From JADFDG01 sp965232985 (GTDB taxonomy: Bacteria; Pseudomonadota; Gammaproteobacteria; Pseudomonadales; JADFDG01), in the NCBI GenBank assembly GCA_965232985.1, contig CBDDRC010000039.1:62001-126000 (forward strand): a stretch of DNA of 64,000 nt. The letters are read 5' to 3'. The notes beneath the pieces were generated by a model that was given only the letters and a program-made list of their open reading frames with translations, was not told where the DNA came from and searched no databases. How positions within the stretch are numbered: the first letter of the stretch is position 1; every line of letters starts with the position of its first letter. Shown here in pieces: positions 43,043 to 51,998 of the stretch. The translations under genes and the position numbers were made by a program.

Positions 43043-44731
43043 ATGACAGCCCCAATCAAGGCTCTGCCCAACCCTCTCACTGCATTCGCAGCCCAGGTAG
43101 CCCGGCGGCCGGAAGCCATTGCCTTTGTCCAGCCGCTGGCTGGCGGCCAGTTGCGCGAATACAACTGGCGGCAGGTCGACGACGAAGCACGGCGCATCGC
43201 TTTCTACCTGAGCTCACTGCACCTGCCACCGCACAGCAACATCGCCTTGATGAGCAAAAACTGTGCGGAATGGATTATGTGCGATCTCGCCATCTGGATG
43301 GCCGGCCATGTCAGTGTGCCGCTGTATCCGACACTCGCGGCGCAGACTGTCAACCAGATCATGACGCACAGCAATTGCCCGGTATTGTTCGTCGGCAAGC
43401 TCGATTCCTGGGAGGAAATGGCCCGTGGTGTGCCCGAAGGCGTGCGGTGCATTGCCTTCTCGCTGGCGCCGGAAGCCGCGCGCGCTGCGTATCCGGTCTG
43501 GACAGAGCTGCTCGACCAGTACCGCCCGCTGGAGAACATCGCCAACCCGGCGATGAGCGATCTGGCAACGATCATCTACACCTCCGGCACCACCGGCACA
43601 CCCAAAGGCGTGATGCAGGATTTTTCGCGGCTCGCAACCGTCGGCACCTATGCCGGCAAAGTCTACGCAATGAGCGAGAGTGACCGGTTGATCAGCTATC
43701 TGCCGCTGTCGCACGTTGCCGAGCGCGATGCCATTGAGCTGGCCATGCTCTACAACGGCATGCGCGTGTTCTTCGCCGATTCGCTGGACACTTTTGCGCA
43801 GGACATCCAACGAGCCAGGCCAACGGTGTTCTTCGCCGTGCCGCGCATCTGGACCAAGTTCTATCAAAAAGTTTGCGAGAAGATACCGCCGAAAAAGCTG
43901 GCCATGTTGCTGAAAATTCCGGTCATCAACCGGATCGTACGCAAGAAACTGCTCTCTGCCCTCGGGCTCGATGCGTGCCGCCTGATGCTCTCCGGCGCGG
44001 CATCCCTGTCACCGGAACTGATCGGTTGGTACAACCGCCTCGGCATCGAGATTCTCGAAGTCTACGGCATGACCGAAAACATGGCCTGGTCGCACACCAC
44101 GCGCATGGGTGACCAGAAGATCGGTTACGTTGGCACACCCAACCCGGGGGTGGAGTGCCGCATCGGCGAACACGGCGAAATTCTGGTGAAAAGTGCCGGC
44201 AACATGCTCGGTTACTACAAGGAGCCGGACATGAGTGCGGCCGCGTTTATTGATGGCAACTGGCTGCGTACCGGCGATCAGGGCGAAATCGACGCCCAGG
44301 GCCGCCTGAAAATCACCGGGCGCCTGAAAGAGATTTTCAAGACCAGCAAAGGCAAGTACGTGGCGCCGGCGCCGATCGAGAACAAACTGGTGAATCTACC
44401 GGGCATCGAACTGGTATGTGTGGTCGGCGCCGATATGGCACAACCCATCGCACTCATCAACCTGACGCCGGAAGAAAAAACCAGGATGGCGGCGCACGCC
44501 AACGCGCGCGAGCACTTCACCCACGCACTGGAAGCATTGCGAAAAACAGTAAACGATACCCTTGATCCGCACGAGCATCTGGCCTGCTGTGTGGTGGTGA
44601 AATCCGCCTGGACGGTGGAGAACAACATGATCACACCCACCCTGAAGATCAAGCGCAATGAACTTGAGAAGGTCTATGCAGATCGTTTGCCGATCTGGCA
44701 GCAGAACAAGGGCGTGATCTGGGAAAATTAA
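43043..44731 (+). CDS. AMP-dependent long-chain fatty-acid-CoA ligase
   Basis: 562-aa second acyl-CoA ligase, about as related to long-chain ACSL as to FadD. The signature YTSGTTGTPKGV lies near residues 179-190; YGMTENMAWS, a DGNWLRTGDQGEIDAQG motif and the C-terminal NMITPTLKIKRNELEK Lys region are visible. The long linker (GRLKEIFKTSKGKYVAPAPIENK) is typical of ACSL-type enzymes. ATG 43043 is chosen for GGAG at the right distance; ATG 43028 is the alternative. The next gene, hrpB, is on the opposite strand and its stop is directly adjacent. Confidence 0.92.
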   Translation: MTAPIKALPNPLTAFAAQVARRPEAIAFVQPLAGGQLREYNWRQVDDEARRIAFYLSSLHLPPHSNIALMSKNCAEWIMCDLAIWMAGHVSVPLYPTLAAQTVNQIMTHSNCPVLFVGKLDSWEEMARGVPEGVRCIAFSLAPEAARAAYPVWTELLDQYRPLENIANPAMSDLATIIYTSGTTGTPKGVMQDFSRLATVGTYAGKVYAMSESDRLISYLPLSHVAERDAIELAMLYNGMRVFFADSLDTFAQDIQRARPTVFFAVPRIWTKFYQKVCEKIPPKKLAMLLKIPVINRIVRKKLLSALGLDACRLMLSGAASLSPELIGWYNRLGIEILEVYGMTENMAWSHTTRMGDQKIGYVGTPNPGVECRIGEHGEILVKSAGNMLGYYKEPDMSAAAFIDGNWLRTGDQGEIDAQGRLKITGRLKEIFKTSKGKYVAPAPIENKLVNLPGIELVCVVGADMAQPIALINLTPEEKTRMAAHANAREHFTHALEALRKTVNDTLDPHEHLACCVVVKSAWTVENNMITPTLKIKRNELEKVYADRLPIWQQNKGVIWEN

Positions 44732-47248
44732 CTATTCGCGTCGTTTCACGCCGCGCTGTGGCGGCGCGGTGAGCGGATCTTCCGGCCAGGGGTGCCGCGG
44801 GTAGCGGCCGCGCAAATCCTTGCGCACATCCGGATAACCCTGCTGCCAGAAGGTCACGAGGTTGCGTGTGACTGCCACCGGTCGTTGCGCCGGCGACAAC
44901 AGATGCAGTGTCAGCGGCACCTTGCCGTTCGCCACGGCCGGGGTGACGGTCGCACCGAACATTTCCTGCAGTTTCACCGCCAGTACCGGCCCGTTTTCTG
45001 CGGTGTAATCGATGGCGATTTGCGAGCCGGTCGGCACCGTCCAACGCTCCGGCGCAAGCGTATCGAGCTGGCGCTGCAGGGCATGATCGAGCCGGGCGCG
45101 CAATGCCTCGCGCAGCGGAAAACCGGCAAGGTGCGACAGCCGCGTCATGCCGCCGAGAAACGGTGCCGCCCAGTCCGCCAGTGTTGCCGTGAGCGCCGGA
45201 TCGGAAAAATCCGGCCACTGCTCAGGAAACAATCCATGCAGCAACTGCACGCGTGCGCGCCACTGCCGGGCGGCCGCGTCCCACGGCAGCATGCCGATGC
45301 CGCGCTCATGGAGCGCTGTCAGCAATCCCGCCTGAACCTGCGCAGGCGATGGCGGCGGCAACAGTTTTTCCTCAACGACAATCGCACCGAGCAGGCGCCG
45401 GCGCCGCGCCACCATGGCGCCGGCCGCTTCGTCCCAACCGGTGAAATCGGTTTCGACAATATCGCCCGCCAATACCCGGGCAATGCCGGACTGCGTCACC
45501 GGCGCCGCGAGGAACACTTTTGCTTCCCGCGTATCGCCATCGAGTTCGGCACAAACCAGCCATTCGTGTTGCGCCAGCGCATCGCCTTCGCTGAGGAAGG
45601 CGCCGCGCCCGTTGGCGAGCAGGTAACGGCCGCCACTTGCAGCACGACGGCGCGCAACGCGATCCGGATAGGCGAGCGCCAACAGTTCACCCACCGTCGC
45701 TGTTGTGGCTGCGGCACGATCTTCTTCCTGCGGATGGAGCCGGCGTGCGCTATCGCGCACTTGCCGCAACCGATTGCGATCGACACCCGCAATCTGCTCG
45801 CCGCGCAGGATGTCGATGCGCACCCGCAGATCGGCACCCTCGCCCGCCGCCCGTGGCAGCAGATCACGTTCGGACAACAAGGCGGCGATGTCGGCGGCAA
45901 GGCGTCCGTGGCCCAACTCGCGCCCGCGCACCACCAGATGCGCCAGGCGCGGCGCCAGGCCGATTTTCAGCATGCGCTTGCCGTGCGCGGTGATGGCCCC
46001 CTCGGTATCGATGGCCGCAAGCAGTTTCAACAACGCAACACCCTGCTCCCAGGCAGCCCTGGGCGGCTCATCAAGCCAGGCGAGCGCACGCGGCTCACGC
46101 GTACCCCACTGCGCCAGTTCAAGGGCAACGCCGGAGAGATCCGTCGCAAGAATTTCCGGCGCGGTAAACGGCGCCAACTGCTCGGTTTCTCCCCACAAGC
46201 GATAGCAGACACCCGGGGCGGTACGGCCGGCGCGGCCACGCCGCTGATCTGCCGCAGCCGCAGAAATGCGGGTGGTGACCAGCCGCGTCATGGCGCTGCC
46301 GGGATCGAATACCGGCCGGCGCTGCCAGCCGGTGTCGACAACGATGCGGATGCCATCGATGGTGATACTGGTTTCGGCAATGGATGTCGCCAGCACAACT
46401 TTGCGCGTGCCAAGCGCAGGCGCAGCGATGGCCGCGTCCTGCTCGGCGCCACCGAGATCGCCGTACAAGGGCACGACACGTACATCCGCAGGCAACCGCC
46501 CGAGCAGCGCATCCTGCACGCGCCGGATTTCGCCGACCCCCGGCAGGAATACCAGTGCCGAACCCTCGTCCTGCGCCAGTTTCTCCCGCGCCAGAATCTC
46601 GGGCAGTTCGCGCACCAGATGCTCAAGCCAGGGCGCGCGGGCCGCCGGGGCGAGATAACGCGTTGTCACCGCAAATGCGCGGCCGGTGCTGGTCACCACC
46701 GGCGCACTGTTGCCCGCGGCATCGGCGAGCAGCTTCGCGATTGGCGCCGCGTCGAGCGTGGCGGACATCACCAGCAAACGCAGGTCTTCGCGCAGGGCGA
46801 GTTGGCATTCGCGCGCCAGAGCAAGACCCAGATCGGCCTGCAACGAACGCTCATGGAATTCATCGAAGATCACAATGCCGTAGCCGGACAGCGCCGGATC
46901 GTCCTGCAGCAGCCGCGTCAGGATGCCCTCTGTCACCACTTCAATGCGGGTCGCGGCGGATACCCGGGTATCCAGCCGCGTGCGATAGCCGATCGTGCCA
47001 CCGGCTTCCTCACCTAAGCCATGCGCCATGTAGCGGGCTGCCGCGCGCGCCGCCAGCCGGCGCGGTTCGAGCATGAGAATTTTCCCCGTGCCGAGCCACA
47101 CCGCACCGGTGCGCGCGGCATTGTGCAACGCCAACGGCACCCGCGTTGTTTTGCCGGCGCCGGGCGGCGCCTGCAACACCACCGCGTTACTGCCTGCCAA
47201 CTGCGCAAGCAACTCGGGCAATATCGCCTCAACAGGCAGCGCGCTCAT
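44732..47248 (-). CDS. hrpB: ATP-dependent RNA helicase HrpB
   Basis: 838-aa DEAH/RHA helicase. Walker A APPGAGKTT (residues 27-35), the Walker B form DEFH (FDEFHE, about 129-134), motif III SATLDA, and the Q-R-x-GR-x-GR region (DQRRGRAGRTAPG) are seen. HrpB-specific domains (HA2, HrpB_C) extend to the end. Length fits HrpB (about 810-840). Function in bacteria is poorly known; some homologues affect mRNA processing. The gene begins 12 bp after the tgpA-like gene on the same strand and its 3' end abuts the converging ligase gene. Confidence 0.94.
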   Translation of the reverse strand: MSALPVEAILPELLAQLAGSNAVVLQAPPGAGKTTRVPLALHNAARTGAVWLGTGKILMLEPRRLAARAAARYMAHGLGEEAGGTIGYRTRLDTRVSAATRIEVVTEGILTRLLQDDPALSGYGIVIFDEFHERSLQADLGLALARECQLALREDLRLLVMSATLDAAPIAKLLADAAGNSAPVVTSTGRAFAVTTRYLAPAARAPWLEHLVRELPEILAREKLAQDEGSALVFLPGVGEIRRVQDALLGRLPADVRVVPLYGDLGGAEQDAAIAAPALGTRKVVLATSIAETSITIDGIRIVVDTGWQRRPVFDPGSAMTRLVTTRISAAAADQRRGRAGRTAPGVCYRLWGETEQLAPFTAPEILATDLSGVALELAQWGTREPRALAWLDEPPRAAWEQGVALLKLLAAIDTEGAITAHGKRMLKIGLAPRLAHLVVRGRELGHGRLAADIAALLSERDLLPRAAGEGADLRVRIDILRGEQIAGVDRNRLRQVRDSARRLHPQEEDRAAATTATVGELLALAYPDRVARRRAASGGRYLLANGRGAFLSEGDALAQHEWLVCAELDGDTREAKVFLAAPVTQSGIARVLAGDIVETDFTGWDEAAGAMVARRRRLLGAIVVEEKLLPPPSPAQVQAGLLTALHERGIGMLPWDAAARQWRARVQLLHGLFPEQWPDFSDPALTATLADWAAPFLGGMTRLSHLAGFPLREALRARLDHALQRQLDTLAPERWTVPTGSQIAIDYTAENGPVLAVKLQEMFGATVTPAVANGKVPLTLHLLSPAQRPVAVTRNLVTFWQQGYPDVRKDLRGRYPRHPWPEDPLTAPPQRGVKRRE

Positions 47249-47260
47249 GTGCAGATTGCC

Positions 47261-49318
47261 TCAGGCTGCCAGTGAACGCGCGACGCGCAGTTTGTGCAGA
47301 GCCGCGCGGCTTGCCGGCTGCCCGCCGTAAGCAATCTGCACATACAGCACGACAAAACGCTGCAACTCGAGCGCACGGCGTGGTTCTGCCGCCTGCAGGC
47401 GGGCAAGATAGCTGTACGGGCCTTCAGCGTCGCGACGCTCGTAACCGCGCGCCGACCAGGCCGCACAGAAGCGCCGATACTCGTCCATGACCGGGTCGCT
47501 GCGTTTGAACAAGGCGCCGCGAAACATCCACAGTGACAACACACCGACCACCAGTGCGCCGACACCGAGCACCAGCATGCCAATGCGGTACGGCGAAAGG
47601 CTGCCGAGCCAGCGGCGCAAAAATCCCTGCTGGGCATCGTCGTCAAACCCGAGCACCCAGCGATTCCAGCCATGATTGAGGAAGTCCACGGCATCGCCCA
47701 GCTTGCGAACCGTATCGCTGATCATGCCGGTGCCGAACGTACCGGCGTCAAACAGCGACTCGGCGCGACCCAGTGCCGCGCGCGAGCCTTGCTCGATACG
47801 CTCCGGCGCGACCACGGCAGTCGGATCGAATTCAACCCAGCCACGACTTGGCAACCAGATTTCCGCCCAGGCGTGCGCATCGTACTGGCGCACCTGCACG
47901 GTACCGCTGAGCGAATTGACTTCACCGCCTTGGTAACCAACCACAACGCGGGCCGGAATACCGGCGGCGCGCATCAGGTAAGCAAAGGTGCTGGCATAAT
48001 GTTCGCAAAATCCGCGCCGCGTGGTGAACATGAATTCATCAACCGCCTGCGCGCCCAACACCGGTGGCGACAAGGTGTAGCTGAAGCCCTCATCACGGAA
48101 AAATGCAATGACGCGATTGGCGAAAGCGAGATCGCTGTCCACTTCTGCACGTTGCTGCAACGCCCATTGCCGCGCCTGCGGATTCGAGCCGACCGGTACC
48201 CGGAGGTTGTCCGCCAGCAACCAGGCTGGCGGCTCGGTGTCTCGCGCCAGCCCGGCAACCGAGACAACACGATAACGAGTCAGCGTTTTCAGCGGGGTGC
48301 GCGCGCGCAGGCGATGATCAAAAACCAGCGCGATATCCTTCTCCAAGGTAAATGGCACCGTGAGCGCAAACAGCCACTGGCGTTGCGTCGGTTCGATTAG
48401 CACTTCGTATTTCGATATCGCCCGCGCTGCATCCGTTGCTGCTGCCGACTCCACTTGCACCTGCTGCTGACTGGCAACGAGCCGCTCGGCCCAGGGTGGC
48501 CGGCTATCGCGCGGATACCACAGCAGCGCCGGATACTGCTCAATATCCTGGCCCTGGCGCCAGGTCTTGCCATCGAATTCGCCCAGCGTGAGGCCCCGCC
48601 AATACAGGCGCGCCGACGGCGGCACCAGGCCATCAAAATCGGCCCGAAACGCCAGGGCACCGGACTGCGCCAGCTTGCCGACACTGCCGGGTGACATTTC
48701 GTCACTGATGCCGGTGCGTGCATCCGATGGCTTCAAACCGAGCGACCAGAGCGGGCCGATCCGCGGCAACACGACAAACAACAGGATCGCAATCGGGATG
48801 CTCTGCAGCAACATCAGCGATGCCCGCTTGAGCGGCTCGAAACGCGGCGCATTGAGACTGGCATTGATCGAAACCAGCGCCGCTGTAAACAGCAAGGCAA
48901 CACCGATCACATAGACGGCCATTGCCAGCGTGAAGAAAAACAGAAATGCAGTCGCCGCGACGAAGTAACCAATCAGGATCACCACATAGGCATCGCGCTC
49001 CTTGTACATTTCGAGCAGTTTCAGCGCGAACATGGCCACCAGCATGGCCGTGCCGGCCTGGTGTCCGGCCAGCGTGCGGTAGTGCAGCAGGATGCCGGCC
49101 AGCAATGCCACCGTAAACAACGCCTGCAAGCGGCGCGACGGATAACCAATCCGGCCACGATGCACGCCGTAGCGCCAGGCGATACACAGTGCGCACACCA
49201 GGGTGAGCCAAACCGGCATATGCGTTGCGTGGGGCAGCAGCGCGGCAACAACTGCCGCCAGCATCCACGGCACCGAACGGCGCGATACCTGGAAGGCGGC
49301 AAGTTCGATCTGGCTCAT
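47261..49318 (-). CDS. tgpA: Transglutaminase TgpA-family membrane protein
   Basis: 685-aa inner-membrane protein: six or so N-terminal transmembrane helices (about 15-190), a DUF3488 region, a periplasmic transglutaminase core, a late membrane helix near 555-575, and a cytoplasmic DUF4129-like tail. The catalytic triad is visible: Cys about 436 (RRGFCEHYASTFAYLM), His about 479 (YDAHAWAEIW) and Asp about 495 (WVEFDPT). Pseudomonas TgpA is essential and encoded with DUF58 and MoxR proteins exactly as here; its crosslinking or hydrolytic substrate is not settled. It lies 9 bp downstream of the DUF58 gene. Confidence 0.92.
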   Translation of the reverse strand: MSQIELAAFQVSRRSVPWMLAAVVAALLPHATHMPVWLTLVCALCIAWRYGVHRGRIGYPSRRLQALFTVALLAGILLHYRTLAGHQAGTAMLVAMFALKLLEMYKERDAYVVILIGYFVAATAFLFFFTLAMAVYVIGVALLFTAALVSINASLNAPRFEPLKRASLMLLQSIPIAILLFVVLPRIGPLWSLGLKPSDARTGISDEMSPGSVGKLAQSGALAFRADFDGLVPPSARLYWRGLTLGEFDGKTWRQGQDIEQYPALLWYPRDSRPPWAERLVASQQQVQVESAAATDAARAISKYEVLIEPTQRQWLFALTVPFTLEKDIALVFDHRLRARTPLKTLTRYRVVSVAGLARDTEPPAWLLADNLRVPVGSNPQARQWALQQRAEVDSDLAFANRVIAFFRDEGFSYTLSPPVLGAQAVDEFMFTTRRGFCEHYASTFAYLMRAAGIPARVVVGYQGGEVNSLSGTVQVRQYDAHAWAEIWLPSRGWVEFDPTAVVAPERIEQGSRAALGRAESLFDAGTFGTGMISDTVRKLGDAVDFLNHGWNRWVLGFDDDAQQGFLRRWLGSLSPYRIGMLVLGVGALVVGVLSLWMFRGALFKRSDPVMDEYRRFCAAWSARGYERRDAEGPYSYLARLQAAEPRRALELQRFVVLYVQIAYGGQPASRAALHKLRVARSLAA

Positions 49319-49327
49319 CGCAACGCC

Positions 49328-50305
49328 CTATGACGCCGACGGCGCAGGAAAAAGTGCCAACGCGCCCAGCACCCGCTGGTGATGTTCCTCGCCATGCGCC
49401 GGTTCAATGCGCGTGCCCGGCAGCCGCAAGCCATATGGCTGTTCGCGCCGCTCCAGCTCGATGGCCCAGTAACACAGACGCGACAGCCGCGCTTCGACGT
49501 CGCGCTGCGGCCACGCCGTGAAATCGAGCCACAGCTGCGAGCGTCCCGGCTCGGTGAAATGCTTGGTGTACAACTCGTCGGTGCGCGCATACACGCGCCA
49601 TTCGATGCGCGTCTGCGCATCACCGGGCAGATAGCGCGCCAGGCCTTCGAACTCATCGATACCGCGCGGCCGCCGGCCCTCCTGCTGCACGGCCTCCTCG
49701 CTGCCATCGTCCGATGCCGGCAACTCGTCGGCCACCGGCTGCGGATAAACCAGCGCCGTCATGTCGAGCGCCACATAACTCCAGGTGCGCACGATACCCA
49801 GCGGATAAAAGGAGCGGATGGCGATACGCGGCGGCACAAAGCGCCCACGCCGATCAACCGGCAACGAAAAGCGCAACAGCTCCGCGCGATCCGGCTCGAT
49901 ATCGACACGAATCTCCGCCGCATCGCCCCAGCGCAGCAGGATGCCGCGATGCGCGCGCCCCGGGGAGCCCGAAACAATAATCTCCAGATCAACCGCTTCG
50001 CCGGCAAAGCCGCCGTGGGCACGCGCTGCCTCGAAGCGCAGCCCCGACATATTGCGATAGGTGTGCAGAATCGACGTGTGGCCCAACGAGGCCAGCAGAA
50101 AGCACAGCAACAGAATCTGGTTATTGGCGTAGTTGATGCCACCGAGAAACAGCAACAACAGCACAACGACGAACAGCAGCCCGCGCCCACCGGGAAAGAT
50201 GAAGATGCGGCGTTGATCCAGTGTCACCAACCTTTCACGCGGAATGCGCCGGTCCAGCCAGCGTCGGTAGCGCTCGCGAACTGCACCGCGCAGGCGTGCC
50301 AACAT
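49328..50305 (-). CDS. DUF58 domain membrane protein
   Basis: 325-aa protein with two adjacent N-terminal membrane helices (about 34-75) and a cytoplasmic or periplasmic DUF58 domain (the central motif is RPRGIDEFEGLARYLPGDAQTRIEWRVYAR-like). The DUF58 domain is a von-Willebrand-type fold; in the family the protein is a partner of MoxR ATPases. It sits between moxR (4 bp) and tgpA (9 bp), the standard order, and is probably an assembly or regulation partner for TgpA. A metal-binding (MIDAS) motif is not clear. Confidence 0.9.
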   Translation of the reverse strand: MLARLRGAVRERYRRWLDRRIPRERLVTLDQRRIFIFPGGRGLLFVVVLLLLFLGGINYANNQILLLCFLLASLGHTSILHTYRNMSGLRFEAARAHGGFAGEAVDLEIIVSGSPGRAHRGILLRWGDAAEIRVDIEPDRAELLRFSLPVDRRGRFVPPRIAIRSFYPLGIVRTWSYVALDMTALVYPQPVADELPASDDGSEEAVQQEGRRPRGIDEFEGLARYLPGDAQTRIEWRVYARTDELYTKHFTEPGRSQLWLDFTAWPQRDVEARLSRLCYWAIELERREQPYGLRLPGTRIEPAHGEEHHQRVLGALALFPAPSAS

Positions 50306-50309
50306 ACCG

Positions 50310-51227
50310 TTACACCACGGCGACGGCCGTGAGCACGCGATCAGTCAGCGACTGGCCACGACTGTGACTGCCGCCGATTGCCCCGCGCAGCCGGTGCTCC
50401 AGCACGCAGGGTGCCACCGCCTGCACGTCCTCGGGAACCACATGGGTGCGCCCCTGCACCAGTGCGAATGCCTTGGCAGCCCGCAGCAGCGCCATCGCGC
50501 CGCGCGGCGACAAGGGCATCGGAAACTGATCATTTTCGCGCGTGTAGCGCACGATGCGCTGCACATAATCGAGCAGTGTGTCGGAGGCATGCACGTCGCT
50601 GACCAGCTGCTGAATTTTTGCCAGTTGCTCCGGGGTAATTATCCTCTCAAGCTTCGCCATCATTACCCGCGAGTCTTCACCGGACAACAGCGCCCGCTCG
50701 ATTTTCGGATCCGGATAACCCAGCTCGATGCGCATTAAAAAACGATCGAGTTGCGATTCCGGCAAGGGATAGGTGCCCATTTGCGAGCCGGGATTCTGGG
50801 TCGCGATCACGAAGAACGGCACCGGCAGCGGATAACTCTTGCCCTCGACCGTGACCTGTCGCTCTTCCATCGCCTCCAGCAACGCGCTCTGCGCGCGCGG
50901 CGTTGCCCGGTTGATCTCATCGGCAAGCAGTATCTGGGTGAACACCGGCCCGGGGCGGAACACGAATTTTTGCTTCTCGCGATCGAAAATCGCCGCGCCG
51001 GTCACGTCGGCGGGCAACAAATCAGCGGTGAACTGGATGCGCCGCCAGGAAAGACCAAGCACTTTCGCCAGCGCATGCGCCAGCGTCGTCTTGCCCATGC
51101 CCGGCAAATCCTCGATCAGCAGGTGCCCGCGTGCGAACAGGCAGGCCAGCGCGAGCAATATCTGCCGGCGCTTGCCCAGCAGCACGGTGTCGACTGCCGA
51201 GACGGCCTGGTGGATGACCTTGTCCAT
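50310..51227 (-). CDS. MoxR-family AAA+ ATPase
   Basis: 305-aa AAA+ ATPase. Walker A PGMGKTT is at residues 42-48; Walker B/sensor segments are LLADEINRATPRAQSALLEAMEE and VIATQNP. The C-terminal lid carries SPRGAMALLRAAKAFAL and HVVPEDVQAVAP. MoxR proteins act as chaperone-like ATPases for partners with vWA or DUF58 domains. ATG 51227 is chosen; a TTG 6 bp upstream is closer to the GAGG site. First gene of the run moxR-DUF58-tgpA-hrpB. Confidence 0.92.
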   Translation of the reverse strand: MDKVIHQAVSAVDTVLLGKRRQILLALACLFARGHLLIEDLPGMGKTTLAHALAKVLGLSWRRIQFTADLLPADVTGAAIFDREKQKFVFRPGPVFTQILLADEINRATPRAQSALLEAMEERQVTVEGKSYPLPVPFFVIATQNPGSQMGTYPLPESQLDRFLMRIELGYPDPKIERALLSGEDSRVMMAKLERIITPEQLAKIQQLVSDVHASDTLLDYVQRIVRYTRENDQFPMPLSPRGAMALLRAAKAFALVQGRTHVVPEDVQAVAPCVLEHRLRGAIGGSHSRGQSLTDRVLTAVAVV

Positions 51228-51425
51228 TTCCAAAATAACCTCAGGCTGGTGCCGGCAGATAAGCAGCGGTGAACTGGCAGAGGACCACTGTACCGGAGGT
51301 CACGATGGCTAAGGAATATGGCTTATCTTCGGGATCCATAACCCCTGATCACAACAACGCCCAGGGCATGAGCTCGGCCGGCCAATGAGTTGGCGCTACG
51401 CTTTCAGCGTCGGCTGATGCGGCAG

Positions 51426-51836
51426 TTATGGCTCCGGCGTGCCGGTATCATCCATGCCCTGATCCAGTTCGGCTCTGGCCGCAGCGGCAAGCAACTCGTA
51501 TCTGGCCCGAAACTTGTCCAGCGTCTCTTCTTCAAGCTGCTCAAGATCAAGCAGAACGTTGTGTGCGCCCTTGGTTGCACGAATCAGTTCGTCCAGTTTC
51601 ACCTGAATCGCTTCGGTATCCCGATTCTGCGTATTCTGGATCAGGAAGACCATCAGGAAGGTAATGATCGTTGTCCCGGTATTGATTACCAGTTGCCACG
51701 TATCGCTGAAACCAAAGATGGGCCCCGTAGCAATCCACATCACGATGACGAAGACAGCGAGCGCGAAGACTCGCGGACGCCCGCAGAAGTGCGCCGCTGC
51801 CTTGGCAAAACGCGAGTACCACGCGATGGTTCGCAT
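51426..51836 (-). CDS. Low-affinity iron permease family protein
   Basis: 136-aa membrane protein with two transmembrane helices (about 22-42 and 48-66) followed by a charged cytoplasmic helix (AIQVKLDELIRATKGAHNVLLDLEQLEEETLDKFRARYE). The motifs PRVFALAVFVIVMW, INTGTTIITFLMVFLIQNTQNRD and the DELIR tail are those of the bacterial low-affinity iron permease family (Fet4-like half). Iron transport itself is mainly by family name, and not well proven in bacteria. It stands alone, 199 bp beyond the moxR start. Confidence 0.88.
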   Translation of the reverse strand: MRTIAWYSRFAKAAAHFCGRPRVFALAVFVIVMWIATGPIFGFSDTWQLVINTGTTIITFLMVFLIQNTQNRDTEAIQVKLDELIRATKGAHNVLLDLEQLEEETLDKFRARYELLAAAARAELDQGMDDTGTPEP

Positions 51837-51998
51837 ATGTTGATTCTCCTGTGGCTGTCAAACTGCTGCCGGGGGCGTATAACTTGTTACATCTGACGCC
51901 TGCGCATGAATAGCCGCCCGGACAGCCTTGACTAGACTAACCTGCTCAACGTACTGCGCGCAGAACGCCCCGGAAACACCCCAGGAACCCTACAGAAC

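Noticed and set aside
44792..47017. 741-codon open frame opposite hrpB
   Set aside because: No domain recognised, no ribosome site, and the minus strand encodes complete HrpB.
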